From contig JADJUC010000005.1 in NCBI GenBank assembly GCA_016710885.1, forward strand, positions 62,001 through 126,000: a DNA stretch of 64,000 bases, written 5' to 3'. Shown here one piece after another: positions 17,633 to 25,896 of this stretch. Every line of letters begins with the position of its first letter. Positions within the stretch are counted from its first letter, which is position 1. Position numbers and translations under genes: made by a program. The notes under the pieces are model-generated. The model made no database searches and was not told where the DNA came from. It saw only the letters and a program-made list of their open reading frames with translations. The stretch is from Candidatus Proximibacter danicus. Its GTDB lineage: Bacteria; Pseudomonadota; Gammaproteobacteria; Burkholderiales; Rhodocyclaceae.

Positions 17633-18001
17633 TCAGCAGCAGCCCGTTTTCGGGTTGCAGCCGCTGCCGGCCTTGATGTGCGGCTTGTCGGCGGTGTCGA
17701 GTTTCAGACCAAGCTTCTGCGCCAGTTGCACCCGCGACGGATACATGCCGGTGGTCGTGATATGGCCATCCACCGCCAGGATCGGCAGGCGGTCCATGCC
17801 GGCTTCCATTTCCTTGAGCACGGCCGGGTTGGCGGCAAAAGCCTGCGGCTCCTGGCCGAGGTTGTAGCGGGCAACGGCCACGTCGTGTTCCTCGACCCAT
17901 TTCAGGTCGGCGGCAAACTGGGCGAGCACGGGGTCGACCTCGACGCCGCAGACGCCGGTGGAACAGCACATGGCGGGATCGAACACTTCGAGTTTTTTCA
18001 T
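17633..18001 (-). CDS. arsD: Arsenic metallochaperone and repressor
   Basis: 122 aa. Cys12, Cys13 and Cys18 (MCCSTGVCG) are the As(III)-binding residues through which ArsD passes arsenite to ArsA, and a C-terminal CNPKTGCC provides the extra vicinal cysteines seen in full-length ArsD. The body (DPVLAQFAADLKWVEEHD, LPILAVDG) matches the thioredoxin-like ArsD fold. Adjacent to arsA, as in most arsDA operons. Confidence 0.96.
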   Translation of the reverse strand: MKKLEVFDPAMCCSTGVCGVEVDPVLAQFAADLKWVEEHDVAVARYNLGQEPQAFAANPAVLKEMEAGMDRLPILAVDGHITTTGMYPSRVQLAQKLGLKLDTADKPHIKAGSGCNPKTGCC

Positions 18002-18024
18002 GGCGTTTCCTTTTTGCGTTTTGT

Positions 18025-18261
18025 TCAGTTCTGTTTCAGCCAGCCGGCGATCTCGTCCTTGCCGGGAATGTGCCCCGACGATTTGACCTCTTCGTCGATC
18101 ACCAGCGCCGGGGTGCTCATGATCGGGTAGGCCATGATCTTGTCCATTTCGCGCACGTGTTCGAAGTCAGCCGTCAGGCCGAGTTCGGCGACGACTTCCC
18201 GCGTCAGCTGTTCGAGGCGCTGGCATTTGGCGCAGCCGGTACCGAGGATCTTGATCAGCAT
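18025..18261 (-). CDS. Small thioredoxin-like protein (redox-active disulfide)
   Basis: A 78-aa single-domain glutaredoxin/thioredoxin-fold protein of the Methanothermobacter MTH895-like family, with active site GTGCAKCQRL (C-x2-C) near the N-terminus and the cis-Pro segment MSTPALVIDEE. Such proteins are usually linked to arsP/DUF318-type permeases and may act as a thiol reductant or metal carrier for them. Its ATG at 18261 overlaps the end of the permease gene, indicating translational coupling. Confidence 0.88.
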   Translation of the reverse strand: MLIKILGTGCAKCQRLEQLTREVVAELGLTADFEHVREMDKIMAYPIMSTPALVIDEEVKSSGHIPGKDEIAGWLKQN

Positions 18262-19685
18262 GTCGATTTCCTTTCGATGAAATGCAGGGCGGTGAGCAGC
18301 AACCCGACGAAGCCGCCGACCAGCAGCGCCAGCAGGGCGATGGACGTGCCATCGACCCAGGCGCCGTAGGTCAGGCCGGCAGCGGTGGAGAACAGGGCCA
18401 CGAAGCCGACGTAGGTCCAGGCCTTGAGCTTGCCGATGATCGCCGAGGTGATCAGGATGCTCTGCAGCGACAGTTCCGGGTCGGCCATCAGGTAGGCGAT
18501 CAGCGGCCCGGGGTGCATGCCGAGCGAGAGGAACATCTTGGCGATCGGCACTTCGACCAGCGTCGGGAAATACATGAAGACGCCGAAGACGACACCGGCC
18601 AGGTTGGCCAGCACGGTGTTGCTGCCGGCGATGGCCTGTATCCACTCCGGCTGGATGAAGACGCGGATGACGCCGACGATGAATACGCCCACCACCAGCA
18701 AGGGGAAGATCATCTTAACGAAGCGCCAGGTTTCCCACAGCCATTGCTGCATGTCCCACGCGTCGAAGCGGCGTGCCTGCGGCAGCAGCGCCAGACAGAG
18801 CAGCGGCACGGCGAGCGTGCGGCCGGTCAGCGTCATGGTCAGGCCGGCATCGCTGACGCGCAGGCCGAAGGCGGCGAAGGCCAGCGTGAGCACGGTCAGT
18901 GTCAACGCCAGCCAGGTCAGGCCGCTGAAGCGGGTATCGACCTGCCCGAGACCGCGCCAGCCGGCAGCGCCGATGGCCAGGAGCAGCGCGATCAGCAGCA
19001 CGCCCTGCAACGACAGGGCTTCGGCCCCGACGGCCTCGTTGGCCGGCACCCAGCGGTCGAGCAGCGCCTGCACGCCGGCCGCATCGGGCGCGGCCAGCGT
19101 GTGTTGCCAGAGCGGTGCGGTGAGCAGATCGACCTTGAGCGTGCCGGCGATCAGCAGCGCCACCAGCGTGCCGACGAAGAGCAGCGTCCGTGCCGGCACG
19201 CGACCATCGCCGACGAAGGCGCGTACATCGCCCTGCCGTGCCGCTTCGCTCTTGCGAAAGATGATGGCCATGATCATGCCGATGCCGATACCGAACGACA
19301 GCGCCAGCACGACGCGGGCAATGGCGATGTCGGCGCCCAGCGCGACACCGGTATAGGACAGCGCCAGGATATTGGCGGCCGGGGCGAAGAAGAGGAAGGT
19401 GATCGCCGGCCCCAGCCCGGCACCCTTCTTGTAAATGCCGGCGAAGAGCGGCTGCACCGTGCAGGAGCACACGGCCAGCAGGCTGCCGGCACCGGCGGCG
19501 GCCGGATAGGCGATCCACTTCGGCGCATCGGGGCCGAGAAAGCGCGTGATCGAAGCCTGCGGCACCAGCGCCGAGAGTGCACCGGCGATGAAGAAGGCCG
19601 GCACCAGGCAGAGCAGGACATGCGCCGCGAGGTAGGAAGCGAGACTGGCGAGGCCGCTCTGCACGGCGGCGATGGCGATATCCAT
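18255..19685 (-). CDS. ArsP/DUF318-type permease
   Basis: A 476-aa membrane protein with about ten helices in two halves. The first half has the family motif VCSCTVQPLFAGIYKKGAGL (about 72-91) with the C-S-C pair, and FFAPAANILAL; the second half has GVFMYFPTLVEVPI. Permeases of this family include ArsP, which exports trivalent organoarsenicals, and uncharacterised relatives of As/heavy-metal operons. It sits between acr3 and the thioredoxin-like gene in the ars operon; its end overlaps the thioredoxin start, and its ATG lies at the acr3 stop. Confidence 0.86.
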   Translation of the reverse strand: MDIAIAAVQSGLASLASYLAAHVLLCLVPAFFIAGALSALVPQASITRFLGPDAPKWIAYPAAAGAGSLLAVCSCTVQPLFAGIYKKGAGLGPAITFLFFAPAANILALSYTGVALGADIAIARVVLALSFGIGIGMIMAIIFRKSEAARQGDVRAFVGDGRVPARTLLFVGTLVALLIAGTLKVDLLTAPLWQHTLAAPDAAGVQALLDRWVPANEAVGAEALSLQGVLLIALLLAIGAAGWRGLGQVDTRFSGLTWLALTLTVLTLAFAAFGLRVSDAGLTMTLTGRTLAVPLLCLALLPQARRFDAWDMQQWLWETWRFVKMIFPLLVVGVFIVGVIRVFIQPEWIQAIAGSNTVLANLAGVVFGVFMYFPTLVEVPIAKMFLSLGMHPGPLIAYLMADPELSLQSILITSAIIGKLKAWTYVGFVALFSTAAGLTYGAWVDGTSIALLALLVGGFVGLLLTALHFIERKSTC

Positions 19686-20741
19686 CAGGTGTTCCGCTCG
19701 TACCAGCCCTTGGTCGAGTTAACCATGCGCACCAGCCAGAGCATCACCGGCACCTCGATCAGCACACCGACCACCGTTGCCAGCGCGGCGCCGGAATCAA
19801 AACCGTAGAGGACGATGGCCACCGCCACCGCCAGTTCGAAGAAGTTGGAGGCGCCGATCATCGTCGACGGGCCGGCGACATTGTGGGCGACGCAGAAGCG
19901 GCGATTGAGCCAGTAGCCGAGGCCGGCGATCAGCAAGCCCTGCAGCAGGATGGGCACGGCGAGCATGGCGATGATCAGCGGCTGGGCGGCGATGGCCTTG
20001 CCCTGGAAGGCGAAGAGCAGCACCAGCGTGGCCAGCAGCGCCATCATGGTGAAGGGGGCGATGCGCGCGGCGGCCGACTGGAAAGCGGCTTCGCCACCGG
20101 CCATGAAATGCCGCCGCAGCCCCTGGGCGATGGCCAGCGGGATGACGATGTACATCACCACCGAGAGCAGCAGCGTATCCCACGGGATCGGGATGGCCGA
20201 GACGCCGAGCAGGAAGGCGACGATGGGGCGCGAAGGCGAAGACCATCACCAGATCGTTCAGCGCCACCTGCGAAATGGTGAAGTTGGCGTCGCCGCGGCA
20301 CAGGTTGCTCCAGACGAAGACCATCGCCGTGCACGGCGCGGCGCCGAGCAGGATGAGGCCGGCGATGTAGCTGTCGATCTGTTCGGCCGGCAGCCACGGC
20401 GCGAAGACATGGCGGATGAACAGCCAGCCGAGGGCGGCCATGGTGAACGGTTTGATCGCCCAATTGACGAACAGCGTGATGCCGATGCTGGCGCCCTGCT
20501 TCTTCACCTCGTGCAGCGAGTTGAAATCGATCTTCATCAGCATCGGAATGATCATCACCCAGATCAGAATACCAACCGGGATATTGACCTGCGCAATTTC
20601 CATACGGCCGATGGCCTGGAAGACGCCGGGCAGGAACTGGCCGAGGGCGATGCCGGCAACGATGCAGAGGACGACCCAGAGACTGAGCCAGCGCTCGAAG
20701 AAACCGATGGGGCTGGCGGAGGCTTCACATTGGGCGCTCAT
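19685..20741 (-). pseudogene. acr3: ACR3-family arsenite efflux protein, frameshifted as sequenced
   Basis: An ACR3-type (BASS superfamily) As(III)/H+ antiporter of about 350 aa, read in two frames. The 5' frame from ATG 20741 gives the first half, including ILLGAAPCTAMVFVWSNL with the essential Cys and ALNDLVMVFAFAP; it then turns into non-homologous residues. The correct continuation (IVAFLLGVSAIPIPWDTLLL and onward to YERNT) is in the next frame, which ends at 19685. Removing one base of the GGGG run at 20225-20228 restores one reading frame. All functional residues are otherwise present, so a sequencing error is likely. Its start overlaps the arsC stop (ATGA). Confidence 0.9.
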
Positions 20742-21232
20742 ACGGCAGCCTCGTGAATCATCTTCGCCGCCACCTTGATGTCATCGGCCGACATGGTTTC
20801 CAGCGACATGGCGAGAAAGGCTTTGATGCGCTGCTCCAGTTGCCGGTAGGCGACTTCGAAGGCCTCGCGCCGCGCTTCCAGCGGCTCGACATGCGCCGGG
20901 TCGGGGATGCCCCAGTGCGCCGTCGTCGGGTGGCTGGGCCAGATCGGGCAGGTTTCGCCGGCCGCGCTGGCGCAGACGGTGAAGATGTAATCGATCTGCG
21001 GCGCGCCGGGGCGGCAAACTCGTCCCACGATTTGCTGCGGGCTTCCGGGCAGCGGGACGCCATGCTTCTGCAGCGTTTCCAGCGCCACCGGGTTCACCTT
21101 GCCGCTCGGCTGGCTGCCGGCAGAGAAGGCGCGGATACGACCTGCCCCGAGGTGATTGAACAGCGCCTCGCCAAGGATCGAGCGGGCGGAGTTGCCGGTG
21201 CACAGCACCAGCACGTTCAGTTTTTTAGTCAT
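20738..21232 (-). CDS. arsC: Arsenate reductase, thioredoxin-type, with a garbled 15-residue stretch
   Basis: 164 aa, of the low-molecular-weight phosphatase-like ArsC family. The P-loop VLVLCTGNSARSILGEAL (C-T-G-N-S-A-R-S) holds the catalytic Cys, and the C-terminal IFTVCASAAGETCPIWP has the other redox cysteines; the protein reduces arsenate to arsenite for export by ACR3. Between them the family's SKSWDEFA segment is missing in frame but is encoded in another frame at the same place: an extra base in the run 21047-21049 and a missing base in 21008-21011 would restore PEARSKSWDEFAAPGAPQ. ATG 21232 follows the ArsR stop by seven bases. Confidence 0.92.
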   Translation of the reverse strand: MTKKLNVLVLCTGNSARSILGEALFNHLGAGRIRAFSAGSQPSGKVNPVALETLQKHGVPLPGSPQQIVGRVCRPGAPQIDYIFTVCASAAGETCPIWPSHPTTAHWGIPDPAHVEPLEARREAFEVAYRQLEQRIKAFLAMSLETMSADDIKVAAKMIHEAAV

Positions 21233-21239
21233 CGTGAGT

Positions 21240-21572
21240 TCAGGCTGATTTACGTTTGTTATTGGCCAGCGTTGCCGGCGAACAATCGGCGCCGCCGCAG
21301 CAGTTTTCACCGAGAAAACCAAGCAGGCCATGCATCACCGAAAAATCGGCAACGCAGTGGATGAAGCGCCCTTCCTGGCGGGTGGTGACCAGACCGGCGT
21401 TGGCCAGGGTCTTGAGATGAAAGGACAGCGTCGCCGGCGGCACGCCAAGCGCCTCGCCAATGCTGCCAACGGTCAGCCCGGCCGGGCCGGCCTCAACCAG
21501 CAGACGCCATGCCGCCAGCCGGGTTTCCTGCGCCAGCGCAGCGAGTTGTTCAACTACGGTTTTCGTTTCCAT
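21240..21572 (-). CDS. arsR: ArsR-family arsenic repressor
   Basis: A 110-aa winged-helix dimeric repressor (LAALAQETRLAAWRLLVEAG, then GLTVGSIGEALGVPPATLSF as the recognition region). A C-terminal GENCCGGADCSP provides a cysteine cluster that could be the As(III)-sensing site, as in ArsR types with C-terminal cysteines. It heads the ars operon and should repress it until arsenite binds. METKTVVEQ at 21572 is taken as the start because homology begins there; the frame continues upstream through the promoter. Confidence 0.93.
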   Translation of the reverse strand: METKTVVEQLAALAQETRLAAWRLLVEAGPAGLTVGSIGEALGVPPATLSFHLKTLANAGLVTTRQEGRFIHCVADFSVMHGLLGFLGENCCGGADCSPATLANNKRKSA

Positions 21573-21605
21573 ATTTCCAATTATATAGAAATATTGCGAA
21601 TACGC
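21573..21605 (-). promoter_or_regulatory. ars operon promoter/operator
   Basis: An AT-rich block immediately upstream of arsR contains TATAAT on the minus strand within the imperfect palindrome CAATATTTCTATATAATTG. Its position over the likely -10 box suggests the ArsR operator. I see no good -35 box. Confidence 0.45.
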
Positions 21606-21704
21606 GAGCGCGAGCTGAAACGGGGCAACATCGACGCGCTCCGGATGCGGCAGATCAAGCATCCGTCATCGGCGTCATGGTAAATTTCGAGCCGGGAGGC
21701 AATC

Positions 21705-23405
21705 TTGTCGGAACACAAATTACGTTACGGGCTTTACTTGGGCGCCATCCAGCGCCACGAGCGGCAGATCGGCTTTGGCCAGCTGGTCGACGCCGAGCGC
21801 AATAACAAGGCAAAGCCGAAGCTGCGGCCTGTCGACCTGCACCGACTGGTTACCCCTTACGTTTCCATCCGCTTCGCCGAACAGTGGTGGGCCGTTGTCC
21901 CGCTGGCGCTGATGCTGATCGGCTTTCAGGCGCTGGCACTACGCACCTCGCTGCTGGAAACACAACAGATCGCCATCGGCATCTTTGCGGTCATCCTCGG
22001 CCTGATGCTGTTCATGGAAGGGGTGAAGCTTGGCCTGATGCCCTTCGCCGAGAACATCGGCTTTGAATTGCCGGGCAAGGTGCATCCAAGCGTCTTGCTG
22101 CTGTTCAGCTTGCTGCTGGGTGCCGCCGCGACCTTTGCCGAGCCGGCCATTGGTGCGTTGCAGGCGGCGGCCGCTTCGGTTTCGCCCGAGCGCGCGCCGT
22201 GGCTGCGGCAGTTGCTCGGCCCCTATGCCCACTGGCTGGTGCTGGCAGTCGCCAGCGGCGTCGGGCTGGCGGTCGTGCTCGGCACCTTGCGGACCATTTT
22301 TGCCTGGCGCCTGAAAGCGATGGTGCTGCTGATCGTGCCGCCGCTGCTGTTGCTGACCGCCTGGTGCGCGCAGCAACCGGAACTGGTGGCGGTGATCGGG
22401 CTGGCCTGGGATTGCGGCGGCATCACCACCGGGCCGGTCACGGTACCGCTGGTGCTGGCAGTCGGCGTCGGGGTTGCCGCTTCGGTCGGGCGTAGCGACA
22501 ACCCGCTTTCGGGTTTCGGCGTGGTCACGCTGGCCTCGCTGATCCCGGTCATTGCCGTCCTGGGGGTTGCCATCTATCTGAGCAGCCAAGGCACTGCGGG
22601 GCTTTTGCCGGTGCTGCCGGCAGCGAGCACCAGTTGGCAAACGCAAACGCCATTTGCCGAAATCCTCGGGGCGCTACGCGCCATCGTGCCGCTGGTCCTG
22701 TTGCTGGTGCTGGTGCAAACACTATTGCTGCGCCAGAAAATTCGCCACCAGAACATCTTTGTCTATGGCATTGCCGTGGCGCTGGCCGGCATGGCCATCT
22801 TCAATCTCGGTCTGACCTCGGGCCTCGTAGCGCTTGGCGATCAGGCCGGCACCAACGTTCCGTGGGCCTTTTCGCCACACCGGGTGACAGGCGCACCGCC
22901 GCTTTACCCTTACGCGCTGGGCATCACCATGACGCTGGTTTTTGCCTTTGCCATCGGTTATGGCGCGACCGTTGCCGAGCCGGCGCTGAACGCCATGGGC
23001 GTCACCGTCGAAAACCTGACCGACGGGGCTTTCCGCAAGCGCAACCTGATTCGTGCGGTTGCCGTCGGGGTTGGCGTTGGCGCCGCCGTTGGTGTCGCCC
23101 GAATTCTTTTCGATCTGCCCTTGTGGCTGCTGCTGGTCGGCGGCTACTCGCTGGCCCTGGGGCTGACCTTTTTCTCGCGCGAGGAGATGGTTAACCTGGC
23201 GTGGGACAGCGCCGGCGTGACCACCGGCCCGGTGACCGTGCCGCTGCTGCTGGCCCTCGGCATCGGCCTCGGCGAGGCAGTTGGCGCTGCAGAAGGTTTT
23301 GGCATTCTGGCCATGTGTTCGGTCGGCCCGATCATCACCGTCCTCGGCACCGGTCTGTGGATCGACCTGCATACACGCGCACGGCGCAGGAGCAAGCAGT
23401 CATGA
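21705..23405 (+). CDS. DUF1538 integral membrane protein, duplicated
   Basis: 566 aa with about twelve or more hydrophobic helices after a 55-residue cytosolic N-terminus. Two homologous halves are evident: TFAEPAIGAL (about 143) and LAWDCGGITTGPVTVPLVLA (about 233-252) recur as TVAEPALNAM (about 425) and LAWDSAGVTTGPVTVPLLLA (about 498-517). DUF1538 proteins are predicted transporters of unknown substrate. The start is TTG 21705, set by GGGAGG six bases upstream. The stop overlaps the next ATG (ATGA), so it is coupled to two PII-like genes that probably gate it. Confidence 0.85.
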   Translation: MSEHKLRYGLYLGAIQRHERQIGFGQLVDAERNNKAKPKLRPVDLHRLVTPYVSIRFAEQWWAVVPLALMLIGFQALALRTSLLETQQIAIGIFAVILGLMLFMEGVKLGLMPFAENIGFELPGKVHPSVLLLFSLLLGAAATFAEPAIGALQAAAASVSPERAPWLRQLLGPYAHWLVLAVASGVGLAVVLGTLRTIFAWRLKAMVLLIVPPLLLLTAWCAQQPELVAVIGLAWDCGGITTGPVTVPLVLAVGVGVAASVGRSDNPLSGFGVVTLASLIPVIAVLGVAIYLSSQGTAGLLPVLPAASTSWQTQTPFAEILGALRAIVPLVLLLVLVQTLLLRQKIRHQNIFVYGIAVALAGMAIFNLGLTSGLVALGDQAGTNVPWAFSPHRVTGAPPLYPYALGITMTLVFAFAIGYGATVAEPALNAMGVTVENLTDGAFRKRNLIRAVAVGVGVGAAVGVARILFDLPLWLLLVGGYSLALGLTFFSREEMVNLAWDSAGVTTGPVTVPLLLALGIGLGEAVGAAEGFGILAMCSVGPIITVLGTGLWIDLHTRARRRSKQS

Positions 23406-23794
23406 GTAATTCGCACAATGCCAACGAACTGATCGTACTGACCGACGTGGTGCTGCTGACCGCCATTGTCCAGCGCGGCGCGGCCGATCTGATCGTGCAG
23501 GCGGCGCAGGAGGCCGGCGCGCAAGGTGCCACCATATTCCACGCTCGCGGCACCGGCATCCGCCAGAAACACCTTGGCATCCTCGGGCTGACGGTCAATA
23601 GCGAAAAGGAAGTGATCTACATCGTGGTGCCGTCGGAACAGGCCGACCGCATGTTCGAACGCATCTTCGTCAGTGCCAAGCTGGACACGCCGGGCATGGG
23701 CATTCTGTGGATGACCAACCTGGAAAAGATGGCCACCTATGTTCCGCACGAAGTGGCGGCCCGTTTCGGGGTGCACACGGAGCGCCACGAATGA
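23402..23794 (+). CDS. PII-like signalling protein, first copy
   Basis: A 130-aa protein with the ferredoxin-like PII fold pattern: beta strand LIVLTDVVLLTAIVQRG, helix DLIVQAAQEAGAQGATIFHA, a T-loop region HARGTGIRQKHLGIL, and strand EKEVIYIVVPSEQADRMFER. It lacks the uridylylated-Tyr context of GlnB/GlnK, so it is a PII-like protein rather than a classical nitrogen regulator. ATG 23402 overlaps the DUF1538 stop, and its own stop overlaps the next gene. Expected to bind a small effector and control the membrane protein. Confidence 0.78.
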   Translation: MSNSHNANELIVLTDVVLLTAIVQRGAADLIVQAAQEAGAQGATIFHARGTGIRQKHLGILGLTVNSEKEVIYIVVPSEQADRMFERIFVSAKLDTPGMGILWMTNLEKMATYVPHEVAARFGVHTERHE

Positions 23795-24132
23795 CCGCCC
23801 TCGCCCACATCGGCCACGGCGTGGAGAAAAAACTGGTGACGGCCATCGTGCCCAGCGGCCACGGTCGCCTGCTGCTGGAGATCGTCGAAAACCGCGCCGG
23901 CGTGCTGTCGGTGACTCACCACCACGCACGCGGCACCGGCAGCCGGCGCATGCGCCCCGGCCACACCTTCTGGGCCGAGAAAGACGTGTTGATGGTGCTG
24001 GTTGAGGCGCCGCAGGCCGACGAGGTCTTCAAGCTGCTGTTCGAGGCTGGCGGCATCGGCGAACCGCACCAGGGGATCATCTTCATGGAAGCGATTCGTC
24101 GCGGGCACCCGATGATGCCGTTCGCTGCCTGA
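23791..24132 (+). CDS. PII-like signalling protein, second copy
   Basis: 113 aa, a paralogue of the preceding gene: KKLVTAIVPSGHGRLLLEIV, HHHARGTGSRRMRPGHTF and KDVLMVLVEAPQADEVFKLL align with it, including the shared H-A-R-G-T-G motif at the T-loop. The C-terminus GIGEPHQGIIFMEAI resembles the PII C-loop. Starting at ATG 23791 inside the previous stop, it completes the three-gene coupled unit. Two PII-like subunits might form a hetero-oligomer or sense different ligands; this is inference. Confidence 0.76.
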   Translation: MTALAHIGHGVEKKLVTAIVPSGHGRLLLEIVENRAGVLSVTHHHARGTGSRRMRPGHTFWAEKDVLMVLVEAPQADEVFKLLFEAGGIGEPHQGIIFMEAIRRGHPMMPFAA

Positions 24133-24192
24133 AACTCATGGACGAGAAAGCTGCTGCCTTTTATTAGCTCGCCAGTGTTGCGCCTCTCACAT

Positions 24193-24932
24193 TCATGTCG
24201 TGACCATTTTCAGGCCGGCGATGACCAGTACGGCCGCCAGAAGTTTTTGAATCGCTGCGTTGCCGAGACGGCGGCTGCCGTACTCGGCACCGACCAGCCC
24301 GCCGATTACCGCAGCCCCGGCCCAGAGCGGCAAGGCGGGGGGCAGGCTGGCACCGCCCGACATGACGCCGGCGAGGCCGGCCAGCGAATTGGCCAGAATG
24401 AAGGCAGCAGAAATGCCGGAGATGGTTTTCAGCGGCGCCCAGCGCAGGAACAGCAGCAAGGGGCTGAGAAAGATGCCTCCGCCAACGCCGGTGAGACCGG
24501 AGAGAAACCCGAGGGCCGCTCCCGTCAGCAGCAGGATCGGTAGCGAGGGGCGGGTCAGTTCATAGTCGGCCTTGCCGGCGGTGAAGAAAAACGCCACGCG
24601 GCATAGAGCAAAACGACGCCGACAACTGGCCGGTAGAGCGTGGCAGGCAAAGTCAGCACACCGCCGAGATAGGCCATCGGTACTGACGCGGCAATCAGCG
24701 GCAGAAAAAGTTGCCAGGAGAAGGCGCCGACCCGGTAGAAGCGCACGGTGGCAATCAGTGAGACCAGCACGTTGAGGGCGAGTGCGGTCGGCTTCATGAC
24801 CGCCGGCGCGACGCCGAAGAGTGCCATCGCGGCGAGATAACCGGAGGCTCCGCCGTGCCCGACCGACGAATAGAGGACGGCCGCGACGAGAATCAGCACA
24901 GCCAGCAGCAGGCTTTCGGTATCGACCGGCAT
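24193..24932 (-). pseudogene. TauE/SafE-family permease, frameshifted as sequenced
   Basis: A sulfite/organosulfonate exporter-type membrane protein of about 246 aa in two overlapping frames. The N-terminal half (from ATG 24932) has the family motif AVLYSSVGHGGASGYLAAMA; the C-terminal half (ending 24193) has the repeat GALAL-type motif AALGFLSGLTGVGGGIFLSP. Lengthening the five-base A run at 24587-24591 by one joins LLYAAWRFFFTAGKADYELT smoothly. The protein is otherwise complete, so this looks like a homopolymer error. The substrate cannot be read; it lies four bases downstream of the 2-hydroxyacid dehydrogenase gene. Confidence 0.85.
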
Positions 24933-24936
24933 GCGC

Positions 24937-25893
24937 TCAGGCCACGCGGTTCTGCGGCACGCCGCGAACGAAGGCTTCGATATTGTCGATCAGCTGGTCC
25001 GCCAGGGCCTGCATTGCCGGTCGGCTGGCCCAGGCGACATGCGGGGTCAGCAGGAAATTGGGCTGCGCCAGCAGTTCCGGTGCGAGCAGCGGGTTGCCCT
25101 CGCTCGGCGGCTCCTTGCTCAGCACATCGAAGCCGGCGCCGGCGATCCAGCCCTCCTTGAGTGCCTGCGCCAGCGCCGACTCGTCGACGAGGCCGCCGCG
25201 CGAGGTGTTGATGAGCAGTGCCGAGCGCTTCATGGCCTGCAATTCGGCGGCACCGATCAGCCCCTGCGTGTCGGCATTGAGCGGGCAGTGCAGCGAGACG
25301 ACATCGGCAGCAGCCACCGCTTCGGCAAAGGGCACGTAGCCAGCGCGACAGACCGCCGCGCCCTTGCGCTCGGCCAGCAGCACCTTCATGCCGAAGGCCC
25401 GTGCCAGCGTCGCCACGCCCTGACCCAGCGCGCCACCGCCGACGATGGACAGCGTCGCCCCATGCAGATCGCGGATCGGGTGGTCGAAGAAACAGAACTG
25501 CTCGCTTTGCTGCCAGCGACCGGCCTGTACTGATTCGCGGTAGGCGATGAGGTTGCGGGAGAGCGCCAGCATCAGCGCGATGGCGTGTTCGGGAACGGTA
25601 TGCACGGCATAGCCACGGATATTGGAGACGACGATACCGCGGGTGCGACAGGCGTCAAGATCGACGTTGTTGGTACCGGTCGCCGCCACGGCCACCATCT
25701 GCAATTTTGGCAGGCGCGCGATCATGCCGGCGTCAATCTGCAGCTTGTTGACGATGGCGATACTGGCTTCAGCAAGGCGTGGCTCGACTTCGGCCTGCTG
25801 CGATTTGTCGTACTCGACCCACGCGTGTGCGCAGGCCGGCCGGCGCACCTCGGCAATGACGGATTCGCGTTCGAGATAGACGATGCGTTCCAT
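24937..25893 (-). CDS. D-2-hydroxyacid dehydrogenase (glycerate dehydrogenase-like)
   Basis: 318 aa, of the NAD-dependent D-isomer 2-hydroxyacid dehydrogenase family. The N-terminal flavodoxin-like half leads into the Rossmann domain with LSIVGGGALGQGVATLARAF (about 150-169); the catalytic Arg lies in LLINTSRGGLVDE, followed by a Glu and the His of LLTPHVAWAS. Closest in style to HprA-type hydroxypyruvate/glycerate dehydrogenases. Its ATG is four bases after the ALDH-like stop and its stop is four bases before the TauE/SafE start, so all three form one leftward operon opposite an IclR regulator. Confidence 0.9.
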   Translation of the reverse strand: MERIVYLERESVIAEVRRPACAHAWVEYDKSQQAEVEPRLAEASIAIVNKLQIDAGMIARLPKLQMVAVAATGTNNVDLDACRTRGIVVSNIRGYAVHTVPEHAIALMLALSRNLIAYRESVQAGRWQQSEQFCFFDHPIRDLHGATLSIVGGGALGQGVATLARAFGMKVLLAERKGAAVCRAGYVPFAEAVAAADVVSLHCPLNADTQGLIGAAELQAMKRSALLINTSRGGLVDESALAQALKEGWIAGAGFDVLSKEPPSEGNPLLAPELLAQPNFLLTPHVAWASRPAMQALADQLIDNIEAFVRGVPQNRVA

Positions 25894-25896
25894 GCC

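Noticed and set aside
18282..19808. 508-aa plus-strand ORF
   Set aside because: Antisense to the ArsP-like permease and acr3; composition is that of a shadow frame.
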